Positions 41,816-53,809 of a DNA stretch of 64,000 nucleotides are shown piece by piece (position 1 is the stretch's first letter; each line of letters starts with the position of its first letter). The stretch comes from Closterium sp. NIES-65 (taxonomy: Eukaryota > Streptophyta > Zygnematophyceae > Desmidiales > Closteriaceae). The translations under genes were made by a program, and so were the position numbers. The stretch is taken from assembly GCA_948144175.1 (NCBI GenBank), contig CANXME010000315.1:47641-111640 (forward strand), written 5' to 3'. The notes under the pieces were generated by a model. It saw only the letters and a program-made list of their open reading frames with translations. It had not been told where the DNA came from and made no database searches.

Positions 41816-43400
41816 GAAGAGTACTCACCCGCGATCGCCTCAGCGTAAGAGCGCGGGGTCGGGATGTCTGGTGCATCCGGGTCTCCCTCAGGGGCAAGCA
41901 GCATGGCCACGAGATGAGGCGCAGCGGCCGCAAGACACTCAAGGTCCTCGTGCCTGTCCTCAAGGACGTCCGTGCTAAGAGCAGACTCACCCCCGACGGA
42001 CGGAGGAAAGACAGACTCAGACTCAGCAACAAGACTAGCAGCGTAGTCTATACGACACGCAGCAGCAAAGTCGACAAGCTTAGCGACGAGGGCAGACGCA
42101 GCAGTGGACTCAAACGATGGGTCAGTGACTACAGTGGCTAACAGACGCGTGACAGTAGGGTGCTCAGTACGGAACTGGTCAGACTCATGGTCCGCAACGT
42201 CAGGCAGAGAGGACGCAGGGGGAGACGGCAGAGGAACACGCGGCGGAGGAGAGAAAGGACGACGGACTACAAGGTGGGTGCCGGGGACACCCGGCTGACG
42301 CTGACGAGGAACACGACGACCGGAACGACCAGAACGGACAGGCGAGACAGGATGCGACGCAAGCTCACGACGCTCAGCAAGGCCCCCTGTCTGCTCAGTG
42401 TACGGAGAAGGAGCACGCAGCAGTGAGTCAGGCTGCAATAGAAGACCAGTAGACGAAGGGAGACTGAGAACCTAGCGAAGCGCATAGTCAGGCGGTGGCT
42501 GAGACTACGGGAAGGGCGGAGCGAAGAACAGGCGCGGCTGTGCAGTGCCACCAGCACTAGTAGCTCTAGCACCTCCAACAGCTCCAATACCCTCAGCAGC
42601 TCCAGCACCTCCAACAGCTCCAGAACCCTCAGTGCCAGCTCCTCCAGGACCAGCTCCACCAGCTGCAGCACCCCAAGAACCGGCACCTCCAGTCCCAGGG
42701 TCTCCACCCTCAGTGCCTCCAGCAGCAGCACCCCCAGACCCAGGGTCTCCAGCAGTAGCACCCTCAGACACAGCACCTCCAGCCCCAGCAACTCCAGTAC
42801 CTCCAGTACGAGCACCTCCGGGACCAGCGACTCCAGCACCTCCAGTAGACAAAGGACCAGCACCACTCCTAGCTCTAGGGACGTCAGCAGAAGTACGTCC
42901 AGCAGCAGAACCCCGAGCTCCAGAAGCGCGACCCTGACGGCGACCGTACCCGTCGTGCAACTGCTGTGAGGTGAGAGGCACACGCGGACGAAGACGTCTA
43001 CTCCAAGGAGACCACGTAACAGCAGTCTCAGAACCCTCAGGCGTCGCACCCCCAGACTCAGCACCCCCAGGCTCCTCACACGCAGCACCCCCAGGCTCAG
43101 GACCTCCAGGCTCCTCACGCGCAGGCTCAGCACCTCCAGGCTCTGCACCCTCAGGCTCCTCACGACCCGGCTCAGTGCCCCCAGACTCCGCACCCCCAGT
43201 CTCAGCACCTCCTGGGTCCTCACGTTCAGGCTCCGCACCCCCAGACTCAACACCCCCACGCTCCGCACCCCCAAGCTCCGCACCCCCAAACTCCGTACCC
43301 CCAGGGACAGCACCACCCCCAAGCAGGACCTGAGTCACCAGTGACCTCAACAAGAGCAGGTACGGAAGGGTCCACCTGAGAGACACCTGAAGGAGCAGGA
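41816..43400 (-). pseudogene. Element 1 Pol linker, Gly/Glu/Pro/Ser-rich
   Basis: Low-complexity region between integrase and RT, with GGAEPGG/GGAESGG-type repeats in one frame and proline/alanine-rich sequence antisense. Such spacers are common in copia Pol proteins; it contains no domain. Confidence 0.7.
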
Positions 43401-44977
43401 CCTGGCGCGGGGAGGGGGTCTACCTGGGGAGGTCCTGGGGCGAGAAAGAGCGGTGGGGGGGGGCGAGGGGCAGTGCGGTAGGGAAAGAGACGGTAAAAGG
43501 GGACGGACTTGTCAAAGGTGACGTCCTGAGACGCAATGATACGACGCGTGGCTGGGTCGTAGAACTGCCAGCCAGGCGCGTCAGGGACAAAGCCAAGGAA
43601 GACGCAGGGAATGGCGCGAGGGGAGAGCTTGTCCGCGGTGGTATCGCGGACAAAGGCACGAGCACCCCAGACCCGGAAACGCGACGCATCGCCAACCTTC
43701 CCCGTCCACAGCAGTGTGGGCGAGGTCTCCGGCAAGGAGACACGGGGCCAGAGGTTGAGCTGATGCATGGCGTACCGGACCGCAAACGGCCACAGAAAAT
43801 GGGGGGCAACCGCATGGATCATGGAGGTACGAGCGACCTCCATGACTAAGCCAATGCGGCGCTCAGCAACCCCATTCTGCTGCGGAGAGGCCGGAAGCGT
43901 GAACGTCTGGCAGATGCCGTGCTCCGCACAGAAGGCCGCCAAGAGGTCTGAGGAGAACTCACCACCTTTGTTGGAGTGCAGACGCAGGACAGGAAAGTCC
44001 GACTGGAACCGCTCACAGAGCTGGAGACGAACAGCGCGGATCCAGGGGATCAAAACATCAGGGACCTCCCCCTTGCGTTGCAAGGGGAAGACCGTGGTGT
44101 AACGCGTGTAGTCGTCGACGACCAGTAGGAAGTAGCGCTCGTGGCCCTGTCCACGGACGCGGGCTGGGCCCCACACGTCCAGGTGGAGAGTGTGCAGTGG
44201 AGCCTCTGTGAGAGGGAACGAGGAGGAGTGAGGAGCGGCGCGCTGCCGCCCCTCGACGCAAGGAATGCAGGGCAGCGCAGGCGAGGGAGGGAGCGCAGGT
44301 AGGGACCTGGGAAGGCCAGAGACCAGGAAGCGAGAGTGCATGCTACGAAGGCGAGGCAGGGAGGGGTGATCAAGGCGGTGGTGCCACAGGAGAGTGTCGT
44401 GCGACAGCCGGCGACACTCACACTAGGTAGCTACCTGAGCGGACGTGTACAGCTGGGGAGACAAAGGGGTGGAGCGTGACGTAGTGGTGAGGGTGTACAG
44501 ACTGGACCCAAGCGCACGTGTGAACGTGGCCAGGTGACGGCCGGTCCGGGATCACGTGCAGATCGCCACACGCTGTCCTCCAGGAGTAAAGGTGTCAACC
44601 CAGGGATCCTGAAGGACGGCATTGCTCACCAAGTTCGTAGAGAACGAGGGGAGGTGGAGACCAGACAGCTCACCAGACGGGACCACCGGACACGGAAGCA
44701 CAGTGGAAGACCGTGCAAGCACTGGGCCCCCAGAGGGGTCAGCCAGTGAGACAGGGACAGGTGCAGGGAGGGGAGTGACTGTGGTGCTGTCGCGAAAGAA
44801 ACAGCGGGAAGCACCAGAGTCAAGTGTGAAGGTGTGCAAGGCCTGTGCGGACGCAGTACCAGGGGGAGCAGACTCACAAGCACCTAGTGCCACAGGCGCT
44901 ATACCTGGGGCTATACCGGGCTCAGGCAGCACACACAAGTAGCAGTCACCCTCAGCACTAACAGTCAATGCATACAT
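43401..44977 (-). pseudogene. Element 1 protease and integrase
   Basis: Aspartic protease motif LDSGASRCFF lies near 44820. The zinc-binding integrase head LLWHHRLDHPSLPRL...CIPC follows, then the catalytic core HLDVWGP, HSNKGGEFSS and QNGVAERRIGLVMEVAR. The second acidic residue of the DDE triad is replaced: SNKGGEF where family members have SD.GGEF. An in-frame TAG lies just before the HHCC domain (near 44425). Confidence 0.9.
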
Positions 44978-45247
44978 GGCAGCAAGAATAGCCTCATAGT
45001 CAAGATCAAAGATAGGTACATCACGCCTAAGCAGGTCTGCCCAGTTGGGGAACTCAGTAGCATCAGGAAACTTGACGCGCCAGGCGTCGCTAAGCCGAGC
45101 GAAGCAGCGATACTCAGTATGAAACCCTGTGCACTGGCGACCAGCGCGAGGACCTGTGCGAATGATATAGGGGCAGCGACCAGGACCCCCAGACGCCCCA
45201 CGCCTGGCATACCAGTCAAGAAGCTGCTGGGAAGTGGGGGTCTGGCG

Positions 45248-46290
45248 CTAACGCTGCTGCGGTTGCTGCTGCTGTTGCTGCTGCCCTTGGCCACCACCGG
45301 TGTCACCCAAGCCCCCACCACCGCTGCCACCACTACTCCCCCCTCCGCCACCACCGCCGCCGCCACCGCCACCGCTCCCGGCACCACCACTGACCCCACC
45401 ACCACCGCCACCCCCACGACCACCCCCACCACCTCCACCTCCCCCGCCACCTCCACCACCGCCCCCTCCATTGCCACGTCCGCCACCCCTGCCACCCTTG
45501 CCTCCCTTGGAACCGCTGCGCTTCCCACTAGGAGCGGAAGCAACTGCGACCTTCTCGGCACCAAGGAAGTCGACAGCAGCAGCTGCGGAGGCGTAGGTGG
45601 GGGTAAGAGGGGAGGGGGAGCATCCCTCAAAGAGGGGAGAGCGAGGAGTACCACGAGCAGCACCTACAGCGAGGATGTTCTTCTCTGCTGCTAGGAGGTG
45701 CTTCTCGAAGTCGGCGACAGGGAGAGTGGTAGGGTCTAGGGCTAGGAAGTGGTCCCTGACGGAGCTAAGAGTGCCAGGGAGGCGGGTGACGAGGAAATAG
45801 AGAGTGAAGTACATTGTGGGGGGGGGGGGTTTGCGGCGCAGAACTTGGCTGGAAGGGCGGCACGAAAGCGAGTGTCACTAGTGCGAAGGTGAGAAATGAG
45901 GTCCTCAGCAGTGGTAAACGAGGACAGGTCGGGGAACAGGTAGGGTAGCATGAGCCGACCTAGGGCTGCAGTGGCCGGGGAGGAGTAGCGCGCAACTACA
46001 GCGCCGTACAGTGCCTTAGCAGTTTTGTGCCGGCTGAAATGCGCGCGCTCAGTGATCGGCAAATGGTTCCTAATAGCTAGGCGTCCAGCAGCATCACGAG
46101 TCTGCCACTGTGAGCGTTCAAGAGCAGTAGCATCGTCAGCAGGAGCAACGGCAGTGCCAGACACGTAATCGAACAGTGAAACGCCGTCTTTGGCATTGGT
46201 CAGAAGGAACAGTTGGAGATCGTCGAGCCACACAGCGAACTCGATCGGGCGACCGTCAGGCTCAAACGCGAGAACATCAAGCGTCGCCAT
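45248..46290 (-). pseudogene. Element 1 gag
   Basis: Starts at ATG 46290 (MATLDVLAFEPDGRPIEFAV). The copia gag pattern follows: FLLTNAKDGVSLFDYVSGTA, WQTRDAAGRLAIRNHLPITE, RYSSPATAALGRLMLPYLFP. At a G/C run of about 12 near 45820-45830 the frame shifts, continuing as YFTLYFLVTRLPGTLSSVRD and ending in a long Gly/Arg-rich tail. Confidence 0.88.
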
Positions 46291-46722
46291 AATCGTAGTG
46301 CAGGTAAAGCCAGTAGGCAAAGGCAGCAGGCAGCAGGCAGTAGACAGTAGGCAGCAGGCAGTAGGCAAAGGCAAAGGCAGCAGGCAGCAGGCAAAGGCAA
46401 AGGCAGCAGGCAGCAGGCAGTAGGCAGCAGGCAGCAGGCCGCGCGTGGGCTCCTAAGGCAGCTCGCGGGGCAGCAGCAGGCCGCGCGCGGGCTCCTACAG
46501 CGGCGTGCGGGGCAGCAGCGGGACGCGTTGGCGACGGACGCGACGCGCGGGGCCTAAGCGAGCCGCGCTGGCGATGGACGCGGCGCGCGGGGCCTAAGCG
46601 GGCTTCGCGTAGCGGCGGGCTGCGAGTGGCGGCGGGCTGCGCGAGCTCGTCGCGGGCTGCGCAAGCGATGCGCAGACGACGCGGGCTCAGCGCAGGCTGC
46701 GGGCGCGGCGCTCAGGGCCCAA
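46291..46722 (-). other. Element 1 leader with CAGG-rich repeats
   Basis: Untranslated leader with GGCAAAGGCAGCAGGCAG-type repeats and a very GC-rich, CGCG-rich stretch. Confidence 0.6.
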
Positions 46723-47192
46723 AATATCAGGGTAGAATACCCTTTTTGCCCTTTTTGTAGGCCGCTTTTATTCAGTTACCCTGATCAAGGCAGGCTAACA
46801 GTACAGTTACCCTTTCTTCAAATTAGTGGTTTTTTTTTACCCTTTCAAAAACAGTGTAGTAGTTTCCTTTCCCTGACTAAGAAGTGTCACACAAGGGTTA
46901 TAGTAGCAGCGATCTGAAGAAACCCGTATAGCCCAGGTAGACAGCCCGCACACATCAATGTTCGAACCTGCAACCTTATCATTCGGAGGAGATCATGTAA
47001 CTGACGAAGTCATTTACTGACGTCTCATGTGTTACAAATACCAAAGATGGAATGTTCCTTTGATTCAGTCAGGGTACTTTTTTTTTTAGCCTGTATTTGC
47101 CACCGTATCAGAAATTTTACCCTAGGCCATCAGGGTGGGACAGGCTGAGACCGAGATTAGGCAGGGTGGCCTAAAACCAATTTTGGGCCCTG
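46723..47192. mobile_element. hAT-like non-autonomous DNA transposon
   Basis: Ends are CAGGGCCCAAAAT and its reverse complement ATTTTGGGCCCTG. They are flanked by a perfect 8-bp target duplication, GCGGCGCT (46715-46722 and 47193-47200). TIRs starting CAGGG and 8-bp duplications are typical of hAT elements. 470 bp, no transposase. It is inserted in the leader of element 1, and an A/B-box-like tRNA-related stretch lies inside at about 46930-46985. Confidence 0.92.
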
Positions 47193-47383
47193 GCGGCGCT
47201 ACGGCGGGTTGAAGAGGCGGCTGCAGCAGTAGCGCGCGCTAAAAAAAAAAGGTACGTGCGCGTGCAGCCAAGGCGCGCGCGGGCAGCAGGCAAGGCAGGC
47301 AGGCAGGCAAGGCCGTAGGTGAGGTAACGCGGTAACCAGTGGGCCCTAATCTTAGGTCCTAAAGACCTACTTCTCTGATACCA

Positions 47384-47523
47384 TCTTAGAAACTAGGAAG
47401 CAATGTGGACTATCGAGATGATTTTGGTACAAGAAGGAAACCTAAGGGGTTGTACCCCACAGTATCTACCCCACTATAGCCTACCCAAAACTATAATATA
47501 TATATATATATATATGTATGTTT
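47384..47523 (-). repeat. Element 1, 5' LTR (main part)
   Basis: Homologous to 39918-40057. Element 2 has inserted 4 bp from its outer end; the remaining GACA lies at 54252-54255. Confidence 0.88.
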
Positions 47524-47960
47524 TGCTGCGATCAGCAGTTGATCGTGGCCTAGGATCTACTCAGGAAGGTTCGCACGCAGAGAAGTGATGTTGGTGGGCC
47601 CTTGACCTCAATAGCAGAGTGAATGTAAATGCTTGAGATGAATAAAACATGCAAATACAGCAAATATAAATATGAGTACAGCGAAGATGAAACGACCTAG
47701 CTAGCCATGTACTCTAAGGGGTACATTCCCTTATTCAAATACATTCCCAACCGTGCGGCGCGAACAGTTACGAAACTGTTCTCGCCGAAGCCATCCTGCC
47801 TGCAGCTGCCTGATGCTTGTGTGCTCCGACGGTTCAGATGCGTCCCAGCTGTCTGACGCTTCGAGTCGTTTCCAACCGTCTGACGCTTCACGTTCATTCG
47901 CGATACTGCGTGCTGTGGTGAGGAGTGCACAGTAATATTCAAGTATTACTATTCGTATCA
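47524..47960 (-). repeat. Element 2, 3' LTR
   Basis: Starts TGATACGAATAG and ends GATCGCAGCA in sense; partner of 53810-54246. Confidence 0.94.
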
Positions 47961-47967
47961 CCCCCCT

Positions 47968-49365
47968 TCACTCCTGGCCGCAGCTCGACTTGACCTGCTT
48001 GACCACGCCGCTGAGTTCGGAGCAATGCTGATACTGCTGGCGTGGCAGTCGCTTCGTGAGGAAGTCTGCTGCCATGTCACCGGTCGGGCAGTAGGTCAAG
48101 TTGACCTTGCCCTTGTCTACCTCATCCTTCACGAAGAAGTACCGCAGCGCAATGTGCTTGGTCCGGTTGACGAAACCAGGTTTGTTCGCAATGCGAATCG
48201 CGCTCTGGTTATCGCAGTGAAGGCGAAATGTGGGCGAAGCTGGAATTTTCGCCTCTTGCAGGAGTTCCTGCAAGTAGAGGCCTTCGCGAACTGCTGCGGC
48301 TGCTGCGATGAATTCCGCTTCGGCTGACGACAGGGCAACCAGCTCCTGCTTCTGCGAGTTCCAGGAGATTGGTCCCGTTGGCTCGAGTCGGAACAGGTAG
48401 CCAGTCCTGGACCGTCGATTATCGGGGTCTGCTGCGTGATCGGCGTCCACATAGCCGATGAGGTTGAAGGATGGAGTTGGTGCAGTGGAGTAGCACAGCC
48501 CAACCTTGGGCGTTGAGACGAAGAACTGAAGGGAGCGCTGCAGATCCAGAAGATTCTCAGCCGTTGGTTTGCATGAGTACTGCGCCAGCTGACTGGCGAT
48601 GTACGAGAGGTCTGGCCTGCAGGTGACAGAGGCGAAGAGGAGGCATCCCAACTGCTACTGGTAAGTTTGAATCCCAGCAGGGGATAGGGGTTTGTTGTCG
48701 TGTTTGTGGTTCGGTCCGGGAGTTCGGTAGGGAGTTGAGAGAGGTGCAGGTGAAATGTTGAACCGCTTCCCTAACTCCTCTGCGTACTTAGTTGCTGAGA
48801 GATGAATGGCCTCAGGCGCGTAGGAGATGTTGAGGCCTAGAAACTGCTTCACCTCGTAGTTGCACGTGATGTCGACGCGCCCTGCCAAGGCCTTCTCGAA
48901 CTGCTCGAGAAGCTCGTTGTTTGAGCTTGTGTAAAGCAGGTCGTCGACGTACACCGTGAGGAGAATGTATTCCCCCCGGAATTCGCGGCGATACATCCCT
49001 GGATCGTGCGGCATCTGCTTGAATCCGATTTCAAGCAGGATGTTGTGCAGGTACTGCTGCCACAGCCTCGGAGCATGTTTGATCCCGTAGAGTGACTAGC
49101 GCAGCTGGCACACGCGTGAGTCCCCTTCGCCGTAGGTGTGCGGCTGCTCCACGTAGATCACGGCGTCTACTAACGCGTACAGGGACGCGTTCTTCACGTC
49201 GATCTGGTGGAGTGGTAGGTGTCTTGCAGCTGCAATGGCGAGCAGGATTCGAACGGAGGTATGGCGACTGACTAGGGCGAACGTCTGATCAAAGTCGATG
49301 CCATGCCTCTGATCGTAGCCGTGAACCACCCAACGTGCCTTGAAGCGCTCGTGTCAACGGGAGTT
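47968..49365 (-). pseudogene. Element 2 reverse transcriptase and RNase H
   Basis: RT begins near 49355 with ERFKARWVVHGYDQRHGIDF, then DQTFALVSRHTSVRILLAIA, SLYGIKHAPRLWQQYLHNIL and LLTVYVDDLLYTSSNNELL (YVDD). RNase H is a clean 227-codon frame (GCLLFASVTCRPDLSYIASQ, GYVDADHAADPDNRRSRTGY, LSSAEAEFIAAAAAVREGLY, DNQSAIRIANKPG, TKHIALRYFFVKDEV). Two in-frame stops interrupt RT, at about 49097 (after CQLR) and 48655 (after TYQ), otherwise the frame is well kept. Confidence 0.92.
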
Positions 49366-50138
49366 GTGTGTTGGCCCCGTCCTCGCTTGGGCGGAGCCGA
49401 CTTCGTGGTCGGGTGTGTGGGGAGCAGCCGACCTGCAGCAGTGGGCGAGCGAGTTGACGAGGAGGTCGACCTGCACGGGGACCACTGCACGGGCGCCGAC
49501 TTCAGGGTGGCGCCGACTTCAGGGAGGTCGACTTGGGAGTCGACCTGCGGAGGACGTCAACTTGGTGACGTCAACTTGGGGAAGCCGAATTCGGTGGTCG
49601 GCTGACGGACTGCTGGTCGACCTGCGGGTGGTCGACTGGACCTGGTGGTCAACGAAGGAGGGGCCGACGTCGACCTCGACTCAGGACGCCGAGCAGTTGG
49701 GCGTCGAGTAGTGGGGCGTCAACTTCGTGACGCCAACTTTGGGTGGCCGACGTGGGTGGTCGGCCGACAATTGTGCTAGTCGACGAGGAGCAGGTCGACC
49801 AGGAGTGCTGGTCGACGTAGAGCTGGTCGACCAGAAGGGACGTCGACCTAGAGGAGGTCGACCGAGGGGCGTGGTCGACCTGGTGAGGTCGACGTGGAGG
49901 TGGTCGTCGACTTGGGAGGTCGACGGGCACGTACGAGAGCTGCTGGTCGACGTGGTTGCCTGGTCGATCAGGTTACCTGGGTGACGAAGTGCTGCGGAGG
50001 AGTGCGACGGTCGCCCAGGCGAAGTTGGCGAGCCCGGCCTCGGTGGTGGTATCGCGAGGTCGTCGTTGCGGATCAGAGGTAGTCGTCAGCTCGAGGTCGA
50101 CGTGGTGTGTGCGCTGTGCAGGTGACGAGACTCTGCAC
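49366..50138 (-). other. Element 2 GTCGAC-rich spacer where protease/integrase should be
   Basis: Dozens of GTCGAC/GTCGACC hexamers occur in a stretch with no open frame of note. It continues beyond element 3 as CGTCGACC-rich sequence at about 52420-52580. No DSG protease or HHCC/DDE integrase motif is visible. Confidence 0.75.
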
Positions 50139-50367
50139 TGTCAGAATATATCTGTAACTGCCTGTAGCTGTAGTTAGTGTAGTTATTATAAACTTTGTTT
50201 GGTGGTGCACCTTCTTTGTTCCTTTGCTATATGTTCTTGCAAACCTATAGTGAAGCCCCATTCTCTCCTTTCAGCTTTCTCGACATTCATCTTCAACCCT
50301 AAACCTAAGCTACTTAGACACTCACTAGCAATGGCTCCTAAGCCTAAGTCACGCTAGTATCTCAACA
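50139..50367 (+). repeat. Element 3, 5' LTR
   Basis: Starts TGTCAGAATATATCTG and ends ATCTCAACA; partner of 52179-52407. Confidence 0.94.
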
Positions 50368-51029
50368 TGGTATTCAGAGCAAGTACCTTCCTGCTGCATT
50401 CCTGCTTCCGCTGCCTATCGTCCTGCCGCGCGCCTTGGGCGCGCGGCGCGCACGGCGATTTTCTGCCCGCCGTGTGCTCGAGGCGCACGGCGGGCTTCTG
50501 CCCGCCGTGCGCCCTGGGCGCGCGGCGTCTTCCTGCCCCGCGCATGGCCTGCCCTCACGCCCTGCGAAGCGCCGTCCCTGCTCGTCGCGACGCACCTGCG
50601 GGACCTGGGCGTCGCCTTGCTTGTCGCGACGCCCCTGCGGGACCCACGGGGCGTCGCCACTCCTCGTCGCGGCGCCCCCTGGACGCCGCCCCTGCTCGTC
50701 GCGGCGCCCCTGGGGCGTCGCCCCTGCTCGTAGCGGCACCCCTTGGGCGCCGTCCCTGCTCGTCGCGGCGCCCTCCCCCCTGGCCACCGCCTCTGCCTCA
50801 CCTGCGCCCGCGCAAGCGTTGCAGCCGCGCGCGGGCCTACCTTGCACCAGCGCCGCCCCTGGAGCAGCCGCCCCTGGAGCAGCCGCCCCTGGCCACTGGA
50901 GCAGCCGCCCCTGGTGCAGCCGCCCCTGGACCTCAGCAGCCGCCCCTGGACCCCGCGAGCCGCCCCAGCAGCAGCCCACGGCGCCGACCTTACAGCTGTA
51001 TGCCCCGCCGCTCCTGGACTCGGTACGGC

Positions 51030-51780
51030 TGCCTTCCTGTGCTGCCCGTTGCTGCCTGTTGCTGCCCGTTGCTGCCTGTTGCTGCCTGTGCTTGTTCTGC
51101 CCGTTGCCGTCCGTTGCTGCCCGTGCCTGTGCTGCCCGTTGCCGCCCGTTGCTGCCCGTGCCTGTGCTGCCCGTTGCCGCCCGTTGCTGCCCGTGCCTGT
51201 GCTGCCTGTTGCCGCCCGCTGCTGCCCGTGCCTGTGCTGCCTGTTGCTGCCCGTGCCTGTGCTGCCTGTTGCCGCCCGTTGCTGCCTGTGCCTGTGCTGC
51301 CCGTTGCTGCCTGTTGCTGCCCGTGCCTGTGCTGCCCGTTGCTGCCTGTTGCTGCCTGTGCCTGTGCTGCCCGTTGCCGCCCGTTGCTGCCCGTGCATGT
51401 GCTGCCCGTTGCCGCCTGTTGCTGCCCGAGCCTGTGCTGCCCGTTGCCGCCCGTTGCTGCTCGTGCCTGTGCTGCCCGTTGCCGCCCGTTGCTGCGCGTG
51501 CCTGTGCTGCCCGTTGCCGCCCGTTGCTGCCCGTGCCTGTGCTGCCTGTTGCTGCCCATTGCTGCCCGTGCCTGTGCTGCCTGTTGCTGCCCATGCCTAT
51601 GCTGCCTGTTGCCGCCCGTTGCTGCCTGTGCCTGTGCTGCCCGTTGCTGCCTGTTGCTGCCCGTGCCTATGCTGCCCGTTGCTGCCTGTTGCTGCCTGTG
51701 CCTGTGCTGCCCGTGCGTGTGCTGCCCGTCGCCGCCCGTTGCTGCCCGTGCCTGTGCTGCCCGTGCCTATACTGCCCCTG
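51030..51780 (+). repeat. Internal array of element 3
   Basis: Imperfect tandem units combine GCCCGTTGCTGCC, GTGCCTGTGCTGCC and CCGTTGCCGCC, with a higher-order period near 45-50 bp. Preceded at 50580-50800 by a GTCGCGGCGCCCC-rich block. Confidence 0.9.
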
Positions 51781-52178
51781 CTCTTCCCCCTCCCCCTTCT
51801 TTGTCTACCTGCTGCGCGTGCAGCCGTGGAACAGAGGCTATGGGGGTGGCGGGTATGGGGGTGATGGGTGTGTGTGATCCCCTTCCCCTCCTCGTCCTTT
51901 CTCTCCCACTGCTGCAACTGCTGCTGGGGGGGGTGGGTGTGAGGGTGTGGGGGAGCTGGGGGAGAGGTGCTAGGGTTGTCGAGGAGTGTGGAAAGGGGAG
52001 TTGGAGGACTGAGGAAGGTTCTAGGAAGCAGCCGCCTTGGAGCCAGCAGCTTCACCTGCCAGCAGCTTCTCCTCATATAATCCCTCCTCCTCACTTGCCC
52101 TCTCCTCCTGCTGCGCTTGGTGTACCCCTTCAGGGGGTGTCTCTGCATTAGCTTCTGCTGGAGGCAGTTATGGGGGAG

Positions 52179-52407
52179 TGTCAGAATATATCTGTAACTG
52201 CCTGTAGTTATAGTTAGTGTAGTTATTATAAACTTTGTTTAATGGTGCACCTTCTTTGTTCCTTTGCTATATGTTCTTGCAAACCTATAGTGAAGCCCCA
52301 TTCTCTCCTTTCAACTTTCTCGACATTCATCTTCAACCCTAAACCTAAGCTACTAAGACACTCACTAGCAATGGCTCCTAAGCCTAAGTCACGCTAGTAT
52401 CTCAACA
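52179..52407 (+). repeat. Element 3, 3' LTR
   Basis: Partner of 50139-50367; followed by the TGCAC target duplication. Confidence 0.94.
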
Positions 52408-52599
52408 TGCACGCCAATCATCTGCGCGCACCTGCGAAGCGGGTGCACTGCTGTCCTGCGTGAGCAACGCTGGCACGCCGTCAACCTGCGACGTTAGCAC
52501 GCCGTCGACCTTGCCTTGCTGGAGCGCCGTCGACCAAGTCGTGCTGGAACGCGGTCGATCAAGCTACGCTGGCAGTTGACCGACCTGAATGCTTGCTCT

Positions 52600-53716
52600 G
52601 ATGTAGTCTTGCTATGCCAACTTCATTGTACCATTGTTCTGAACTTTTCCCAGTGGAACTCTTGCCAACTTTCCCCGTGAACTAGCAAGAAGTGTGTGCA
52701 CATCGATCCGCCAAATGCCCGAAGTTTCTGCAGTTTTTGCAGTAGAGGCGCCGAGGTCGTCGCTCTTCGTTGTTGTCGGCGTAGAAGGCGAGCCGTTCAC
52801 GTTCTCGTCGTGGCGCTGGTCGCTGCTGATCCATGTCCCGTTGTTCGACGAGAAGGGCGGCGCAAAGGGCGGCCTCCGAGATGACCCCCTGATGTCGGAG
52901 GAGCGCCTTGCAGGGCCGCCACTCTGGGCCAAGCCCTTGAAGCACAATGTTCACGAAGATTTCCTCAGAAATCGAGCTTCCCAACTTCACGATTTAATCC
53001 CGAAGGCTCCGACAGCGGTTGATGTAGCTGTTGACCTTCTCCCCTGAGGTAATCTTAGTTTCCAGCAGTTGCTGGAGTAGTCGGCTCGAGGAGATGGAGT
53101 CCTTGGGCTGATACACGCCGTTCAGGTGGCGCCAAGCGTCGAGGGCTGGGGCAGCCGATGTCTTGTATGAACGGATGTTCAGCTGCTCCGCCGGCGACAT
53201 GTTACGCAGAAGAATCCCGTACGCCATCAGGGACTCGTTATAATAGCGAGTCCTTGCGTCGTCGGTTTCCTCAGCAGGTCCCGAGTAGCTCCCGTCGAAG
53301 TTATGATGAATCTCCGCGTTTTGCAGCAGCAGCTCCAGCTCGAAGCTCCAGGTGTAGAAGTCTCTGCCGTCAAAGCATACGCTTGTCTTTATTTTTGATA
53401 TGCTCAAAAACCTTGATTGCGCGGAGAGAATTGCTTCATCGCTGGGACAGGGAGTCTTGGGCATTGAACCATTCGTATCTAGGGAGAAGCCTTGCGGGGC
53501 GGAGTTTTGGCCGTTTGGGGCCGGTTGAGTGGGTTGGGAAGAAGTTCCCGCATCGCCATTTCGCAATGTCTGGAGCCCTTGCTCTAGGCTCGTGAGTCGC
53601 TGAAGCAGTTGTGCGAGGACGGCGGAAGGAATCGTCGTCGTTTCCTCGTTTGTCGCTGCCGGGTTGGGCTGCGCTTCAGCCGTCAGATTCGTTTGACCTC
53701 CAGATCCTCCGGCCAT
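52600..53716 (-). pseudogene. Element 2 gag
   Basis: From ATG 53716 (MAGGSGGQTNLTAEAQPN). The copia gag/UBN2 pattern follows: VCFDGRDFYTWSFELELLLQ, RSYKTSAAPALDAWRHLNGV, SSRLLQQLLETKITSGEKVN, then FVNIVLQGLGPEWRPC and a CCHC zinc knuckle (CKNCRNFGHLADRC). One in-frame TAA near 52994 (after CRSLRD) interrupts an otherwise intact frame. Confidence 0.9.
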
Positions 53717-53809
53717 TCTTGCACGTGATCGTGTGCCGGACGCCACTTTCCGAATGTCGCAGATTTCGGAGATGGCGGTGCGAAGGATTCCTGAGTCGCT
53801 CTCATACCA

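Larger units (their letters stand above)
50139..52407 (+). mobile_element. Non-autonomous LTR element 3, nested in element 2
   Basis: LTRs of 229 bp (50139-50367 and 52179-52407), TG...CA ends, about six differences (2.6%). A perfect 5-bp target duplication TGCAC flanks it (50134-50138 and 52408-52412). The primer site TGGTATTCAGAGC overlaps the 5' LTR end, and the polypurine tract TTATGGGGGAG precedes the 3' LTR. The 1.8-kb interior is GC-rich and has no gag or pol domain; long frames there come from a Cys/Pro/Leu/Ala-coding repeat array. It must borrow enzymes from other copia elements. Confidence 0.93.

Noticed and set aside
42545-43333. Pro/Ala-rich plus-strand frames resembling cell-wall glycoproteins
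   Set aside because: Antisense to the low-complexity linker of the element 1 Pol protein.
50367-52151. 594-residue Cys/Pro/Leu/Ala-rich frame
   Set aside because: Begins in the primer-binding site of element 3 and is mostly a tandem array; no domain and equally long frames occur on other strands.
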